64,000 bases of DNA from positions 124,001 through 188,000 of the forward strand of contig SWBL01000011.1 of NCBI GenBank assembly GCA_024195585.1. The letters run 5' to 3'. Source of the DNA: Aureobasidium sp. EXF-3400. Its lineage: Eukaryota > Ascomycota > Dothideomycetes > Dothideales > Saccotheciaceae. The position numbers were made by a program, and so were the translations under genes. Positions 1 to 9,364 of the stretch are shown piece after piece. The notes below the pieces were generated by a model. The model had not been told where the DNA came from. It was given only the letters and a program-made list of their open reading frames with translations, and did no database searches. Each line of letters opens with the position of its first letter. Positions within the stretch are counted from its first letter, which is position 1.

Positions 1-969
1 CTGCCTGCCATGTTGACTGATCGACTGGGGCTCTGTGCCAAACCCTTCAAGGGCGAAGAGAAAGCCAGATTCTGTCCGGGCGAACTCTGTCTGATGTTGG
101 GGCTTGGTCGGCTCAATACTGGGTCGCTCCTTGGGACATCGGGCACCGGACTAGAAGGCGATTGTGTAGCTTTGAACAGCTGAGTGCTGGTCAAGGGTGG
201 AGCATTGCCAAAAGCGAAAGCCGACATGCCACCTGAACCTGGCGTCTTTGTGCTCGTAGTAGAAGGTATAACATCTCCACGGTGATTGCGCTTGTGGCCA
301 GCAGTTGCGGGAGTCTTGGGGAAGGTAGGCCTTGCGACGGAGCTCAAGAAATATCGGCCTTCATCCTTTTCCTCTTCTTCGTCGCTAGAGAGCTCGTGGT
401 AGGTGGGTTGTTGCCAGTGTTGCATCAAGTCTATCTGCGGCGTCTCTTGTTGGGTGTCTGGGGCGGTTTCATCATCGAGTTGAGTGTCGTCCTCTGTTCC
501 AAGACGGCTGGTGAAGTTCTTGTAGAATTGCGAGGGCATTGGCTGGGTGTCGCCGTCGAGGTCGAGCGGAAGAGGGAAGCCATGGAATGTGGTGTGCTTG
601 GTTAGCGAAGGAGTAGCATGTTGTTGATCCGTCGAGTCCATGTCCGGGATGGTTGATACGGCAGGAGCGGTAGACGAAGGTTTCATCCGCTGGATCTTTG
701 TGTTGGACAAGTGGCGAGGGCGAGAGTGAACATCTGGCGCATCGTTTGGCGTCTGTGATGGCTGGGTCAGAGCAAAGTGGTTGTTCTCCTGCACGTCGCT
801 GTTAGCCGCCACGCTGCATAGCTATCCTGGTCGCCGATCGCATAGACTGCCCGTAGCCGTGACAACTACTCACTTGCAATATTTTCTCGTGCAATGAGGA
901 TATGCCGTGCTCGCTTTCGAGGCTGTTTTGATCCTGGCTCTCCATTGCCTTCTCCACATTCAGCCTCAT
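1..969 (-). CDS. Rad9/Crb2-like DNA damage checkpoint adaptor, N-terminal part (runs off the left edge)
   Basis: The minus strand is open from the first ATG at 969 (or the second at 945) through a small first exon (874-969), an 85-nt intron (789-873, GTGAGT donor, CAG acceptor) and then without a stop to the window edge. The product is low-complexity and rich in Ser, Thr, Pro and Gln, with many TQ/SQ pairs (DDTQLD, PDTQQE, TQPMPSQF, STQLFKATQ) and an acidic run SSDEEEEKDEG. Clusters of TQ/SQ sites and the STQLFKATQ...RSDPVL stretch resemble the N-terminal half of fungal Rad9/Crb2/53BP1 adaptors, which are phosphorylated by Tel1/Mec1 and recruit the checkpoint kinase Rad53/Chk2. The diagnostic Tudor and BRCT domains would lie outside the window, so the name rests on weak N-terminal similarity. 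It could be another disordered nuclear protein. Confidence 0.5.
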
Positions 970-1330
970 CGACAGCTGCAGGTGCTCGTAAAGTGCTTGT
1001 GGCGGCGACGCGATCAATTATCACCCAACGTGTCTGCGACGCGTCGCCGCTTTTGTGCACACACGTCACCGACTTGTGCTCATTTGTGCCACGGCTGTGA
1101 ACAAAGAACACTCTCGCCTGGCTCGCTGAACTCAATTCTTTTCTTCATGAGAGACGTCACGTCTAATCGTGAGGATGGATTTTCGTATTCAGTGCCTATG
1201 GACTCCGTAGCTTTTGTCTATCCCTTTTGTATATACAATCCGATACCTGGTCGCTTCGACCCAGTCCAATCTCCAGCAATGCAAACGGTACGAGAATCAA
1301 AAATCAGTATTGACAGGGCCAGTCGTATTT
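970..1330. other. Intergenic stretch between the Rad9-like gene and the sulfide:quinone oxidoreductase gene
   Basis: Both flanking genes run leftward, so this holds the promoter of the checkpoint-like gene and the 3' end of the oxidoreductase gene. No ORF, RNA gene or repeat could be supported here. Confidence 0.6.
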
Positions 1331-2668
1331 TTACCAGACCCAGCCCTTAGGGCCACCCCAGGTACCCTTGACCATGTTGTTGTAGTAAACCCAGGGGAAG
1401 AAGTCCTTCTTGAGGTGGTAGAAAGCGCGACGAGGAACAGCTTGGTCGACTCCGAACTTGGCAAATGTCTCCTTGGGCTGGCCACCGTACTTGAACTCAG
1501 CAAGCAGAACCTTGCCGTACTCGGTCAACAGAGGGCAAGAAGTGTAGCCATCGTATGCAGCATTGAGCTCCTTGCCTTCGATGGATTGAAGCATGTTCTG
1601 AACCAACACGGGAGCCTGAGATGTAACGGCAGCAGCAGTCTTGGCTGTCGGCAGCGAGGATGCATCACCTGCTGACCAGACGTTGGCGAACTTCTTGTGA
1701 CGCAGAGTGGCATCCTCAACATCGACGAAACCTGCTGCGTTTGCCAAAGGACTGTCCTTGATGAAAGCGTGAGGCCCCATCTTGGGGACAACGTGAAGCA
1801 GGTCGAAACGCTTGGACACCTTCTCCTCACTGCCATCTAAACGTGTGAAAATAGCCTTGTCGCCGTTGACCTCGACCAAGTCATGCTGGAACATGGCCTC
1901 GACGCCACGCTGCTTGCGCAACTCCTCCAAAGTGGCGCTGTACTTGGGCACACCGAACATGACTGGCAGAGCAGTTGCAAAGCTAATCTTGATGGGCGAG
2001 TTGGCGACATTGCTAGGATCGTAGAGACCAGCCTTCTTCCAGTGATCCAGGGCAAGCCACATTGCCTTTTGAGGTGCACCAGCACACTTTACAACGCCAG
2101 TAGGGAGCGTGAACAAGGCTTCACCACCACGGAACTCCTTGATGTTGCGGAAGACCTTGTCACAAGTCTCGTAGCCGTAGATAGTTGAGACAGGCGTTGA
2201 TTGATCTGCCAGTGCTTCAGGCAGTCCCTTGATGTTGTCGTACTTGATGCCGATGCCAGGTGCCACAACAAGGTTTTCGTAACCCACTTTGTCGCCATTG
2301 CTAAGAGTAACCAGGTTCTCCTCGGGAGCGAATGTGTTGACTCCTTGGTTGTACAACTTCAGCTTTGAGTCCACAAGACTGCTCATGGGCTTTCTCAACT
2401 CCTCCTTTGTCTTGAGACCACCACCAACTAGTGTCCATCCAGGCTGATAATCATGGTAGGCCGCAGGATCGACAATGGCAATGTCGTCTTGTGTGAATTT
2501 TCCAGTACGAAGCAACTGGTGACTGATTGCCAGACCTGCAGATCCACCACCGACGACGACAACTTTGTGGTTTCTGGTGGCAGAGCTCACTGATGCAAAG
2601 GTCCTCGAACTCGAGATCTTGCTGGCAGCGTTGACCGAACGGCCAGCGGAAAATGCTACTCTATGCAT
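1331..2668 (-). CDS. hmt2: Sulfide:quinone oxidoreductase, mitochondrial
   Basis: The enzyme oxidises sulfide, passes electrons to ubiquinone in the inner mitochondrial membrane and detoxifies H2S. The ATG at 2668 gives 445 residues and starts with an Arg/Ser-rich presequence (MHRVAFSAGRS...), as expected for mitochondrial import; the open frame further upstream has no ATG and looks like leader. An N-terminal FAD-binding Rossmann motif VVGGGSAGL lies near residues 38-46, followed by the family stretch YHDYQPGWTLVGGG. The two redox cysteines are visible: Cys195 in VVKCAGAPQKAMW and Cys378 in TSCPLLTEYGK, the spacing found in eukaryotic type enzymes. The C-terminal tail ends in an aromatic segment (FFPWVYYNNM) that fits membrane attachment. 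The CDS has no intron. The leader carries GTAAGC at about 2783 and could contain a 5' UTR intron. Confidence 0.95.
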   Translation of the reverse strand: MHRVAFSAGRSVNAASKISSSRTFASVSSATRNHKVVVVGGGSAGLAISHQLLRTGKFTQDDIAIVDPAAYHDYQPGWTLVGGGLKTKEELRKPMSSLVDSKLKLYNQGVNTFAPEENLVTLSNGDKVGYENLVVAPGIGIKYDNIKGLPEALADQSTPVSTIYGYETCDKVFRNIKEFRGGEALFTLPTGVVKCAGAPQKAMWLALDHWKKAGLYDPSNVANSPIKISFATALPVMFGVPKYSATLEELRKQRGVEAMFQHDLVEVNGDKAIFTRLDGSEEKVSKRFDLLHVVPKMGPHAFIKDSPLANAAGFVDVEDATLRHKKFANVWSAGDASSLPTAKTAAAVTSQAPVLVQNMLQSIEGKELNAAYDGYTSCPLLTEYGKVLLAEFKYGGQPKETFAKFGVDQAVPRRAFYHLKKDFFPWVYYNNMVKGTWGGPKGWVW

Positions 2669-3145
2669 TGCCCCTGGAACTCCTTGATATAGACAAAGTA
2701 AAAATAAAAAAATGAAGCACACAAACGCAAGATGTATGGAAAGAAAGGGAGGATCAGAAATCGCCGAAGTCGCGCGTGCTTACCATCCCCAGTGCAGACA
2801 GGGTGACTTCGAGGGATGGTGGCGTCCAAGCTTTTTTCTGCGATCACGCCTTCGCGCACTGACTCGTGCAACATCCATCACACCTCACCTGATTCTTGCG
2901 TGACACCAACATTCCGTACAAAGAAACAAAGGACTGATATCGCTAGACGCAAATGTTGCATGAAATTTGGATACAAAGCTCAATGCGGTAACCAACGATG
3001 TAAGGACAAGCGAGAGAACAATTTCTCTCAGTCGTCTCCCGTGCGGCCTACTATCTATCTCGGTTTTGCTACGAGATCTCTCCAACTCGGTCCCGTCTGT
3101 TATCACTTGTTACCATCATCAAATCCAGCGGTCAAAAGCGCTGGC
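2669..3145. other. Intergenic stretch upstream of the sulfide:quinone oxidoreductase gene
   Basis: It contains the leader and promoter of the oxidoreductase gene and the 3' flank of the DEAD-like gene. A plausible 5' UTR intron donor (GTAAGC on the minus strand near 2783) is the only signal seen. A plus-strand open frame crossing this stretch is antisense to the DEAD-like gene. Confidence 0.5.
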
Positions 3146-5292
3146 TCACGGCTTGAGCACTCTGGGTATCTCATATCCAGCCCGACCCAAAACCTTGGCG
3201 ATATCGTCTTTCACAGGCTGTGCAGTGCCCTGACCCACAAAGATGTAGACCGTGGCCTCCTCCCCAGCTTGTCCAACACTTTCGATAGCTGCGCGCAAGA
3301 GATCAGTGCGTCGGTTGTATACTCCTGGCCGAAGCTGGCCATATGCATCGGTGTACAGGCTTTGACACGGAGATGCGAAGATCACAGCAGTTTTGACATT
3401 TCTGTAGCGAAGGCCTTCAAAGCCAGCAGGCGTCGTGAACATGATCTTGTATTGTCCGTTGCGGAATTGCTGTATCGTCTTCGAGTTGTCGCGTTCTGTT
3501 GTGAAGACCTGGCCTGCCACCTTGAGCTTGCGACACTCGGAGGCAAATTCTACCGCACGGTCTTGAGAAAACTCCATGCACAGGATGTTCTCGTTTCGAT
3601 GAAGGGGTAAAATCTTCTCAACGAAGTGTTTTGAGCGCCCAGGAGCATTGAAAGCGCAAACCTGCACTTTGATCTTGCCTTTGAAAGCAAGAAGATCGGG
3701 CTTACCAAGTTCAATGTGGGTTACGTTGGTGTCGCAGATGAAGTCGGTCAAATATCTTTGTTTTAGTTGTTGATGCAACACAGAGTCTCTTTCGAAACTT
3801 CGACTGAAGACAATTGTGGTCAGTGGGCAAGCGGCAGATGTAGAGATCGGTGTCTCTCCAGTCAGACCTGGCTCCACACACCTAGCCCAAGCAACGATTT
3901 TCTGCATCTTGTCGGCAAACTCTGCTGAGGCAAGACTTGGGCCTCGACAGACGACGAGTAGATGTAAGAGGCGCGCCTTGAACTTGGATTGTTGGATGAG
4001 ATGTGCCAGCCGACCAGGAGTACACACAAGAATGGTGGGGAGGTTGGTTTTCAGAGCGGCAAGGCTAAGGCTTTTGCCATCCCCACCCCTGGTTTGAGTA
4101 ACTTTTATGGAATCGATGACCGAGCTCTTATCGCCATTTCCTCTGACGAGTTGCGTAAAAGTGGTGTACATCTGGCTGGCCAGCTCTCCTGAAGAAGTCA
4201 AGATGATGGCTGATGGGCAAACATATCCACTTTTGTCTTATTCGGCCAATAATTCCATGTATTCGTGGCTCTCACCAATCTGCGTCACCAAGTATGTCGT
4301 GGCTATGGCAACTCCATAACTCTGTTCAGGAACTGGTGCCAGATTAGCTAGGTCGTATGGGATCAAGGAACGCAAAGCATAAACTTACTGGTAGCCTCAT
4401 ATATCACACCAGAAGTACCGCTGTGCGCACACTCAAGGAGAATTTGAGAGACATTGTTCAGGTCCTTGTGTCTCAATGAGTCGAGGTTTCGCTTCACATT
4501 ATCGCTAAGATCTCGGGTCCTCCAGGCCTTCTTATAGAATCTTTGAGCAGGCTTTGTAACCAAAGAGCTATATGCTGTACTTTGTGTTGCTAGTGGCACG
4601 CCTGAATTTTCGCTCTCAAGGGCGACCATTGCGTGACAGTCGACTGTGGCTACTCTACGTGAAGTGGCCGCCACATCAGGGGCTGGAGGACTGGTAGCTG
4701 ATACCGATGCGGCAGAACTTGTGTCTTGGGTCGAAAGGGTCGACTCGGTCGAAGCTGATGGGGTTGGAGCTTCAGGCGGCGACGAGAGGTTGGATGCAGG
4801 GGACGTAAGAGTCGAAGGAATCGGAGCAGACGAAGATGTCAATGGTGGTTCTTTCAGGCTTGCAGTAGCGTCCGTCTGAGCAACTTCAGGTTCGTCGACT
4901 CTGGTGTCGTTTGTGTCCAAGACGAGCCTCTGTGCCTTTTGATAAACCGTGGAAAATACTCCAAGGCCTGCTCGAAAGGTATCTTCCAAGGTAGAAAATC
5001 TGTTTCCAAGATCGCGATGTCTTTCGCGCAACGACTTGTTGGACGCCTCTTCCGATTCCAACTGAGAGCTCAGGCGCTGGATCTCCTGACGTGCCGATAC
5101 GAGATCCTCACGCATTGATCGAGCTTCTTCTTGAGCGATTGAAGTCTCCTCTTGCGCGGTCTTGAGATCGTTGCCCAGGGTTTCGATTGTTTGCTGGAGC
5201 TGTGTTAGGTTTCCCGTTATGGCCCCCATAATAGCTTTGGTCTGGTTCACGCCGTCGCGGGCCTCTTGTGCCGCGTCGAATGGTGGCGCCAT
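3146..5292 (-). CDS. Coiled-coil protein fused to a decayed DEAD-box helicase-like fold (possible pseudogene)
   Basis: Exon 1 (5292-4389) encodes a long N-terminal coiled coil (about residues 20-110, heptads rich in E, Q, L), then a Ser/Thr/Pro-rich linker. A 56-nt intron (4333-4388, GTAAGT..CAG) joins it to a region that lines up with superfamily 2 helicases: an isolated PEQ resembling a Q motif, TSSGELASQMY at motif Ia (usually PTRELA), LVCTPGRL at motif Ib, and a RecA2-like part with FTTPAGFEGLRYRNV in place of the usual motif V. Walker A (GKT) and the DEAD motif are absent, so ATP hydrolysis is unlikely. An in-frame TAA at 4238-4240 interrupts exon 2. It lies inside a 66-nt segment (4210-4275) with GTGAGA and CAG ends, so it may be an intron; removal keeps the frame. 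If it is not spliced, the gene is broken. Role unknown. Confidence 0.6.
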
Positions 5293-6276
5293 CTTAAGAT
5301 CTCTGGGTGCCGCTCTTCTAGATCGTCAAAGGATTGGTGTTTCTATGCGCTTCAGCGCTGCAGTCAAGGTCAGTAAGGGTTGCATAAAAAGTGATGTTGA
5401 CGAGTGTTAGAAGAAAGCACAACAAATAATCACTTACCGTAGAAATAGTTGGACGAGCGAACAGTGCTTGTTGATGAGACGAGAACATGGAAAGTTAAAT
5501 GAGTTGGCGGTGAACGTCGCAGTGGTGGTCAGTCACAGTGGTGGATAATTGACGGCTTTCTGGGAGTGATAGCTTTGGCTACCGGACAAGAAACAAGTGA
5601 AGTTCGACCCCTGGTGGTGAAACGAAGAGGCCGATCCGTTAATAACATTCAAAACAACATTGACCGAAAAGGCCGCTTTATAACGGAAAATCAAGCAGAC
5701 AAGGAAACAAAAGCTTCCACATTCACTTTTCGCTCTCTCTCCCACGGAGCAGTACATAGCAAATTGCTCACTTACAGTGATGGCTCCTTCAAGTCCTGTT
5801 TACCAAGATACATTTCCATAATCAAGACATTGAAAAAAAATCATATTTCTGAATCGCTTGCAGCAAAACGATACTGCCTCTCTCAGATGATCTGTACTGT
5901 GACATCGAAAATTCCAAGCGTGAAGCTACAAGCTTTGCTTTGATCCTTACTCATATCTACTCTGCTTACCTTTTTGTCTTCAGATCATCTACACGATTGG
6001 ATCTGATGGATATCACATACCAAGTGCTTTAGTAACCATAGAGCGTAAATGGCCTCGGCCGGTTACAAGTGCAAGATATCTTCACTCGGGAAGCTGATGT
6101 TGCAGGGAGTACAGCTACAGGAAGCAGTGATCGCAGCTGTCTTCAAGTGCCCATGGTTATCTCTTAGATGGCCAAGAGCGCCGATAACATCTGAGAAGGA
6201 AGCTGTGCAATGATTTTGATCTCTTCGAGGAGATCATCAGTCTTCTCGCACTTGAATTCTTGTAAACGGCGGTGGT
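5293..6276. other. Intergenic stretch, about 1 kb, no gene recognised
   Basis: The left part is the promoter of the coiled-coil/DEAD-like gene; the right part is the 3' flank of the repeat-containing gene at 6277-7028. A plus-strand open frame at 5566-5943 starts at GTG, has no recognisable domain and no coding-like composition, and is not called. Confidence 0.5.
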
Positions 6277-7028
6277 TCATGAATCCCTTGCTACAGCCGT
6301 GGCACTCTGAGGAGCGACAGCACTCTGAGGAGTGGCAGCAGTTGATGCGGCGGCAGCAGTAATTTGGGCAACAGCAGTCGTTGGTTCGGATGAGTCCGAG
6401 ACTCGCCTCTTGCGCTTCTTACCATGTCTGGAAAGCAAGGCTGGTGAGTCGTCATCGTTGGTGGGGGATTGTTGACCTGCGATCTCATCGTTGATGGGAG
6501 GGTTTTCGTTGGTGGGAGAGTGTTCGGTGTGATTTACACTGTCTTCGGCTGTATGGAGAGAGTTTTGGGCGTGAGTACCAGTGTCTTCGGCGGTGCGAAG
6601 AGTGTACTGAGCGTGGTTTCCAGTGTGCTCGGCGGCGCGGAAAGAGTCTTGGGCATGATGATGAAAATCAGACGCATTCTCGAGTGCTTGGATCACGAAT
6701 GGTTTTGGTGTAACTGACGGCGCAGTGTCATCCCTAACATCTCGCAAAGCTGTGAACGGAGGTCCAGGAACGGAATCTGAGGCAGGAGCGACAGTGAGAC
6801 CACTAAAGACCTGTAGAGTCAGCAGTGAAACGTATTAATGAACGAGTGCGCTATGTGAACTTGCCGCTTTGTGATGATGGCGGTGCGTACAGCTATAGCC
6901 AGTCTCTGTACTTGTGAAGATGTGTCAACGAATCCTTGGCGAAGAAGCTCCTCTGCAATACCAAAGAATGAATGCAATTGGTCATCCTGGTATATGGGGA
7001 TCAAGGCTGGCGGTCCAGTGAAGCTCAT
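6277..7028 (-). CDS. Small orphan protein with 14-residue HAQ..-TAED repeats and a basic nuclear-type signal
   Basis: Two exons: 6861-7028 (56 codons from the ATG at 7028) and 6277-6810, joined by a 50-nt intron (GTTCAC donor, CTGCTGAC branch, CTACAG acceptor), giving 233 residues. The N-terminal 60 residues look globular (helical FFGIAEELLRQGFVDT). Residues about 90-135 hold three imperfect 14-residue units beginning HAQDSFRAAEHTGN, HAQYTLRTAEDTGT and HAQNSLHTAEDSVN, with a degenerate fourth (HTEHS). A basic cluster KKRKRR follows and would suit nuclear import, and the tail is Ala/Thr/Val/Gln-rich with a short duplicated block (PQSA twice). No family is recognised. The donor is weaker than usual, but the reading frame and the branch site support the splice. 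Confidence 0.6.
6533..6672 (-). repeat. Three-unit 42-nt coding tandem repeat inside the orphan gene
   Basis: On the minus strand the 14-codon unit (His-Ala-Gln-x-Ser/Thr-Leu/Phe-x-x-Ala-Glu-x-x-x-x) recurs at 42-nt spacing three times and fades into a fourth partial copy. The copies differ at several codons, so it is an aged repeat and not a recent expansion. Confidence 0.7.
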
Positions 7029-7127
7029 GCTCACGGCGCTGACCGTGAGTGTTCGCAGCGGCGGAGCACGCAAGACTCTTTGCGTCGAGAGGGTCGGCCA
7101 TGGTCGTGAAGAGGGTGGGTGAAGAGT

Positions 7128-7215
7128 GTGACGAGTGTGAAGAGTAGTTGTAAGAAAGAGAAAATAGGTAGTTGCGAAGAAGAGAAAGTAGTTGCAAAGA
7201 AGAGACAGTGCGAGA
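7128..7215 (-). promoter_or_regulatory. Pyrimidine-rich (CT) tract upstream of the orphan gene
   Basis: The minus strand is almost continuously C/T for about 90 nt, some 100-190 nt upstream of the ATG at 7028. Three units related to GTAGTTGCRAAGAAGAGA (plus-strand reading, starting near 7144, 7168 and 7188) make it a small degenerate repeat. CT-rich blocks just upstream of the start are common in core promoters of filamentous fungi; that it acts as one here is inference. Confidence 0.45.
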
Positions 7216-7251
7216 AAGCTAGGACAAATGGTTCGAATAAGGAAGTCGATA

Positions 7252-7570
7252 TGTTGACAATAGCTGATGCGCCAAGCTCCTTCCTCTCGTGGGCCCTCCG
7301 ATCTGATCATAATGCTGGTCCGATCTGATGGGTTTCTCGTGAGATGCCTCGCCTGCCCAAAGATTAGAGTGTCGACCGTAGCTGGTGTGCCGACCTTCTT
7401 TCTCTTGTAGGCCCTTTGATCATATTCCAATGCTGATCCAATCTAGTGAGTTTCCTGTGAGATGCCTCGCTTTCTCAAAGATCAACATGTTGACCGTAGA
7501 TAATGTGTCGACCTTCTTCCTTCCTGTGCTCTCCACGGTCCGATATCGACTATGGTTCGATCACGATCAG
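7252..7570. repeat. 118-bp direct tandem repeat, two full copies and a partial third
   Basis: Copies start at 7252 (tgttgacaatagctgatg), 7370 (tgtcgaccgtagctggtg) and 7488 (tgttgaccgtagataatg), exactly 118 bp apart. Shared landmarks in each full copy are a CTTCYTTC-like block, GGCCCT, an ATCTGATC/ATCATAT block, and GTGAGATGCCTCGC near the end. The third copy fades after about 80 bp. It does not encode a long protein in any frame. The copies are diverged by many substitutions yet keep exact spacing. Confidence 0.8.
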
Positions 7571-8159
7571 GTAAGCATGAGTCAAGATATCTGCCCATAG
7601 ATCTATTGTTGGTCAACATGTGACTCAAATCTATGTATTGCCAGTGTTGTTTTGGGTGGTCAAGTTGGTTTACCCTGGTCCCTCACGACTCTGACTGCCC
7701 TCTTTCGCTCTCAATACCACTCTGGTACCGATCGATCCAAACACCAACCAATTTTGTGTACCTGATTGCTCAAAAACTCTCGATACGCAATCATTGCTAT
7801 ATTGTAGCTTGAGTTGTCTTAGCAAAAATTACTACGGGATGGTTACACGATGCCACAAAGGCAATCCCCATCTGTCCGACATCACAGTGTTCTCAAGCAA
7901 CTAAAACAATGCCGTTAGTCAGAAACAAAGAACACAAAGGCTGTGGGAAGATCGCATAGCTGGAGAACAAAGGTCGAACAATGACAACCAGTGTCAAACG
8001 CCACAAGCAAATTATCCTTTGACTTGTCTTTGTTGACAAAGAAAGCGATAGGAGAGCACATATAGACCGTTAAGGCCCTCGCGAGCCTGGTCATACATAT
8101 TCTCCTCCTTCGTTGTCTTTTTTGTCTCCTTCACGGCTGTGCCGCTTCCCACCCCCATC
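7571..8159. other. Intergenic stretch between the tandem repeat and the small membrane protein gene
   Basis: No ORF with a recognisable domain. The last 60 nt before the ATG at 8160 are strongly pyrimidine-rich (TCTCCTCCTTCG...), the usual look of a fungal core promoter and leader for the plus-strand gene that follows. Confidence 0.5.
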
Positions 8160-8750
8160 ATGTCCTCTTCAATCGCCCAGCTGGTTCTGGACTTCATCGT
8201 CTTTGCTGTTATTCACTACTTCGTCATCTTCCCGCTAATCACGATCGTTCTAGGTTACATAAAGGGAGAAAAAAATATCACTCATGCAGGGTGGGAAATC
8301 TCAAAAGCATTCGAAAACCTGAAGGCATTTATCGGCGAGCAATCAGAACAGAAACCGTCCGATATCAGTACATCTGCACCATTCACGGCTGAGTTAACCA
8401 CTATTGACGAAACTGGATGCGAAAGATGCGAAATGCCACTGGGGGACCAGCCCCATGTAACACGACGAAGCTGCGACTGCACCTGGTGTGCAGAGTGTGT
8501 GGAGGAATGTTTTGAGATTGTTAAGTTCGACCTGGATAAGCCTCTAAGCTCTCTGAGCAAAGGCTGTAAGTCCACAAGGAAGCTTACCATTCGCAAGATG
8601 CTCCCCTATGTCAAGCACTTGCTGTCTGAAAAGTCATCCTGGCAAATTGAGAGGGCGATTTTGGTGCAAGACACGATGAGAGGCATCGCTATGAGCAAGA
8701 ACGACTGGATGCTTGACTTTGATGAATCCGAAGAGTTTTTAGAGAAGTAA
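8160..8750 (+). CDS. Small membrane-anchored cysteine-rich orphan protein
   Basis: The ATG at 8160 gives 196 residues in one exon; the frame continues a few codons upstream but has no earlier ATG. A single strong hydrophobic segment (about residues 7-33, LVLDFIVFAVIHYFVIF and following) is a signal anchor or membrane span. Residues about 85-120 form a cysteine cluster: CERCEMPLG, then CDCTWCAECVEECF, i.e. CX2C followed by CXCX2CX2CX3C. This has the flavour of a half RING/IBR-type zinc site but lacks the full eight-ligand pattern. The rest is charged and ends acidic (DFDESEEFLEK). No family is recognised. It could be a degenerate membrane-bound E3-like protein; that is only a suggestion. Confidence 0.6.
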   Translation: MSSSIAQLVLDFIVFAVIHYFVIFPLITIVLGYIKGEKNITHAGWEISKAFENLKAFIGEQSEQKPSDISTSAPFTAELTTIDETGCERCEMPLGDQPHVTRRSCDCTWCAECVEECFEIVKFDLDKPLSSLSKGCKSTRKLTIRKMLPYVKHLLSEKSSWQIERAILVQDTMRGIAMSKNDWMLDFDESEEFLEK

Positions 8751-9364
8751 ATGCTTCCTGACAATCTTAGCGTTGTCTACAAATCTGATGAAAGCCGCAT
8801 ATGATATTAATTCGAGTTATTGACCAGTGTACAAATCAAAGCGGAAGTGATCTCATGTTGCCAATATTCGAAATATTCTCTGAAGTAAAAGACCTGTGAA
8901 TACGATCATCCATCAGTCTCAGAATTACCATCGTGAGCTTCTTTAAAGTATAGAGAGACTAAGAGATGATGTTCGCTCTCGTGAGATATGGCGCGAGGTT
9001 ACACGACAAAGTTGCAACGAACGTTCTCAAACAGAAGCAACATTCTTCTGATGGCCTCGTAACGGTAAATTCGATCCACACGGACACGCATTCCTGAGGC
9101 GCAGAAACAAGCAGTGTATACCTCAAGAAAGGACATGCAAGTAAGCTGTTATGCAGGATTGAGACAAGGCAAGCGGTACAGGGGTCCTAGAGACAGGAGA
9201 GATCAGCCGTGTCACTGCCTAAGCAGGCCTAGTCCAATCAGCATAGATGCAGCACAAATAGTGTTATCGCCTGATACCTACGTAGGTAACCTCGTCGTGT
9301 TAGTAATAATTACCTACAAGTTGCCGATGTTGCTATTCCTGCGCTTAGATCCTAGCCGTGGCTT
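8751..9364. other. Intergenic stretch, no gene recognised
   Basis: 3' flank of the small membrane gene. A perfect 14-nt palindrome TACCTACGTAGGTA sits at 9275-9288, with a second inverted half (TTACCTAC) at 9310-9317. Short GTAGGTA/TACCTAC inverted repeats of this kind often mark ends of old repeat elements; here nothing else of such an element is readable. Confidence 0.45.

Noticed and set aside
2816..3610. 264-codon plus-strand open frame
   Set aside because: Its larger part is antisense to the last exon of the DEAD-like gene and it starts at a non-ATG-supported place with no domain; taken as a shadow.
5566..5943. 125-codon plus-strand frame
   Set aside because: Starts at GTG, has no domain or coding-like composition, and lies in a promoter region.
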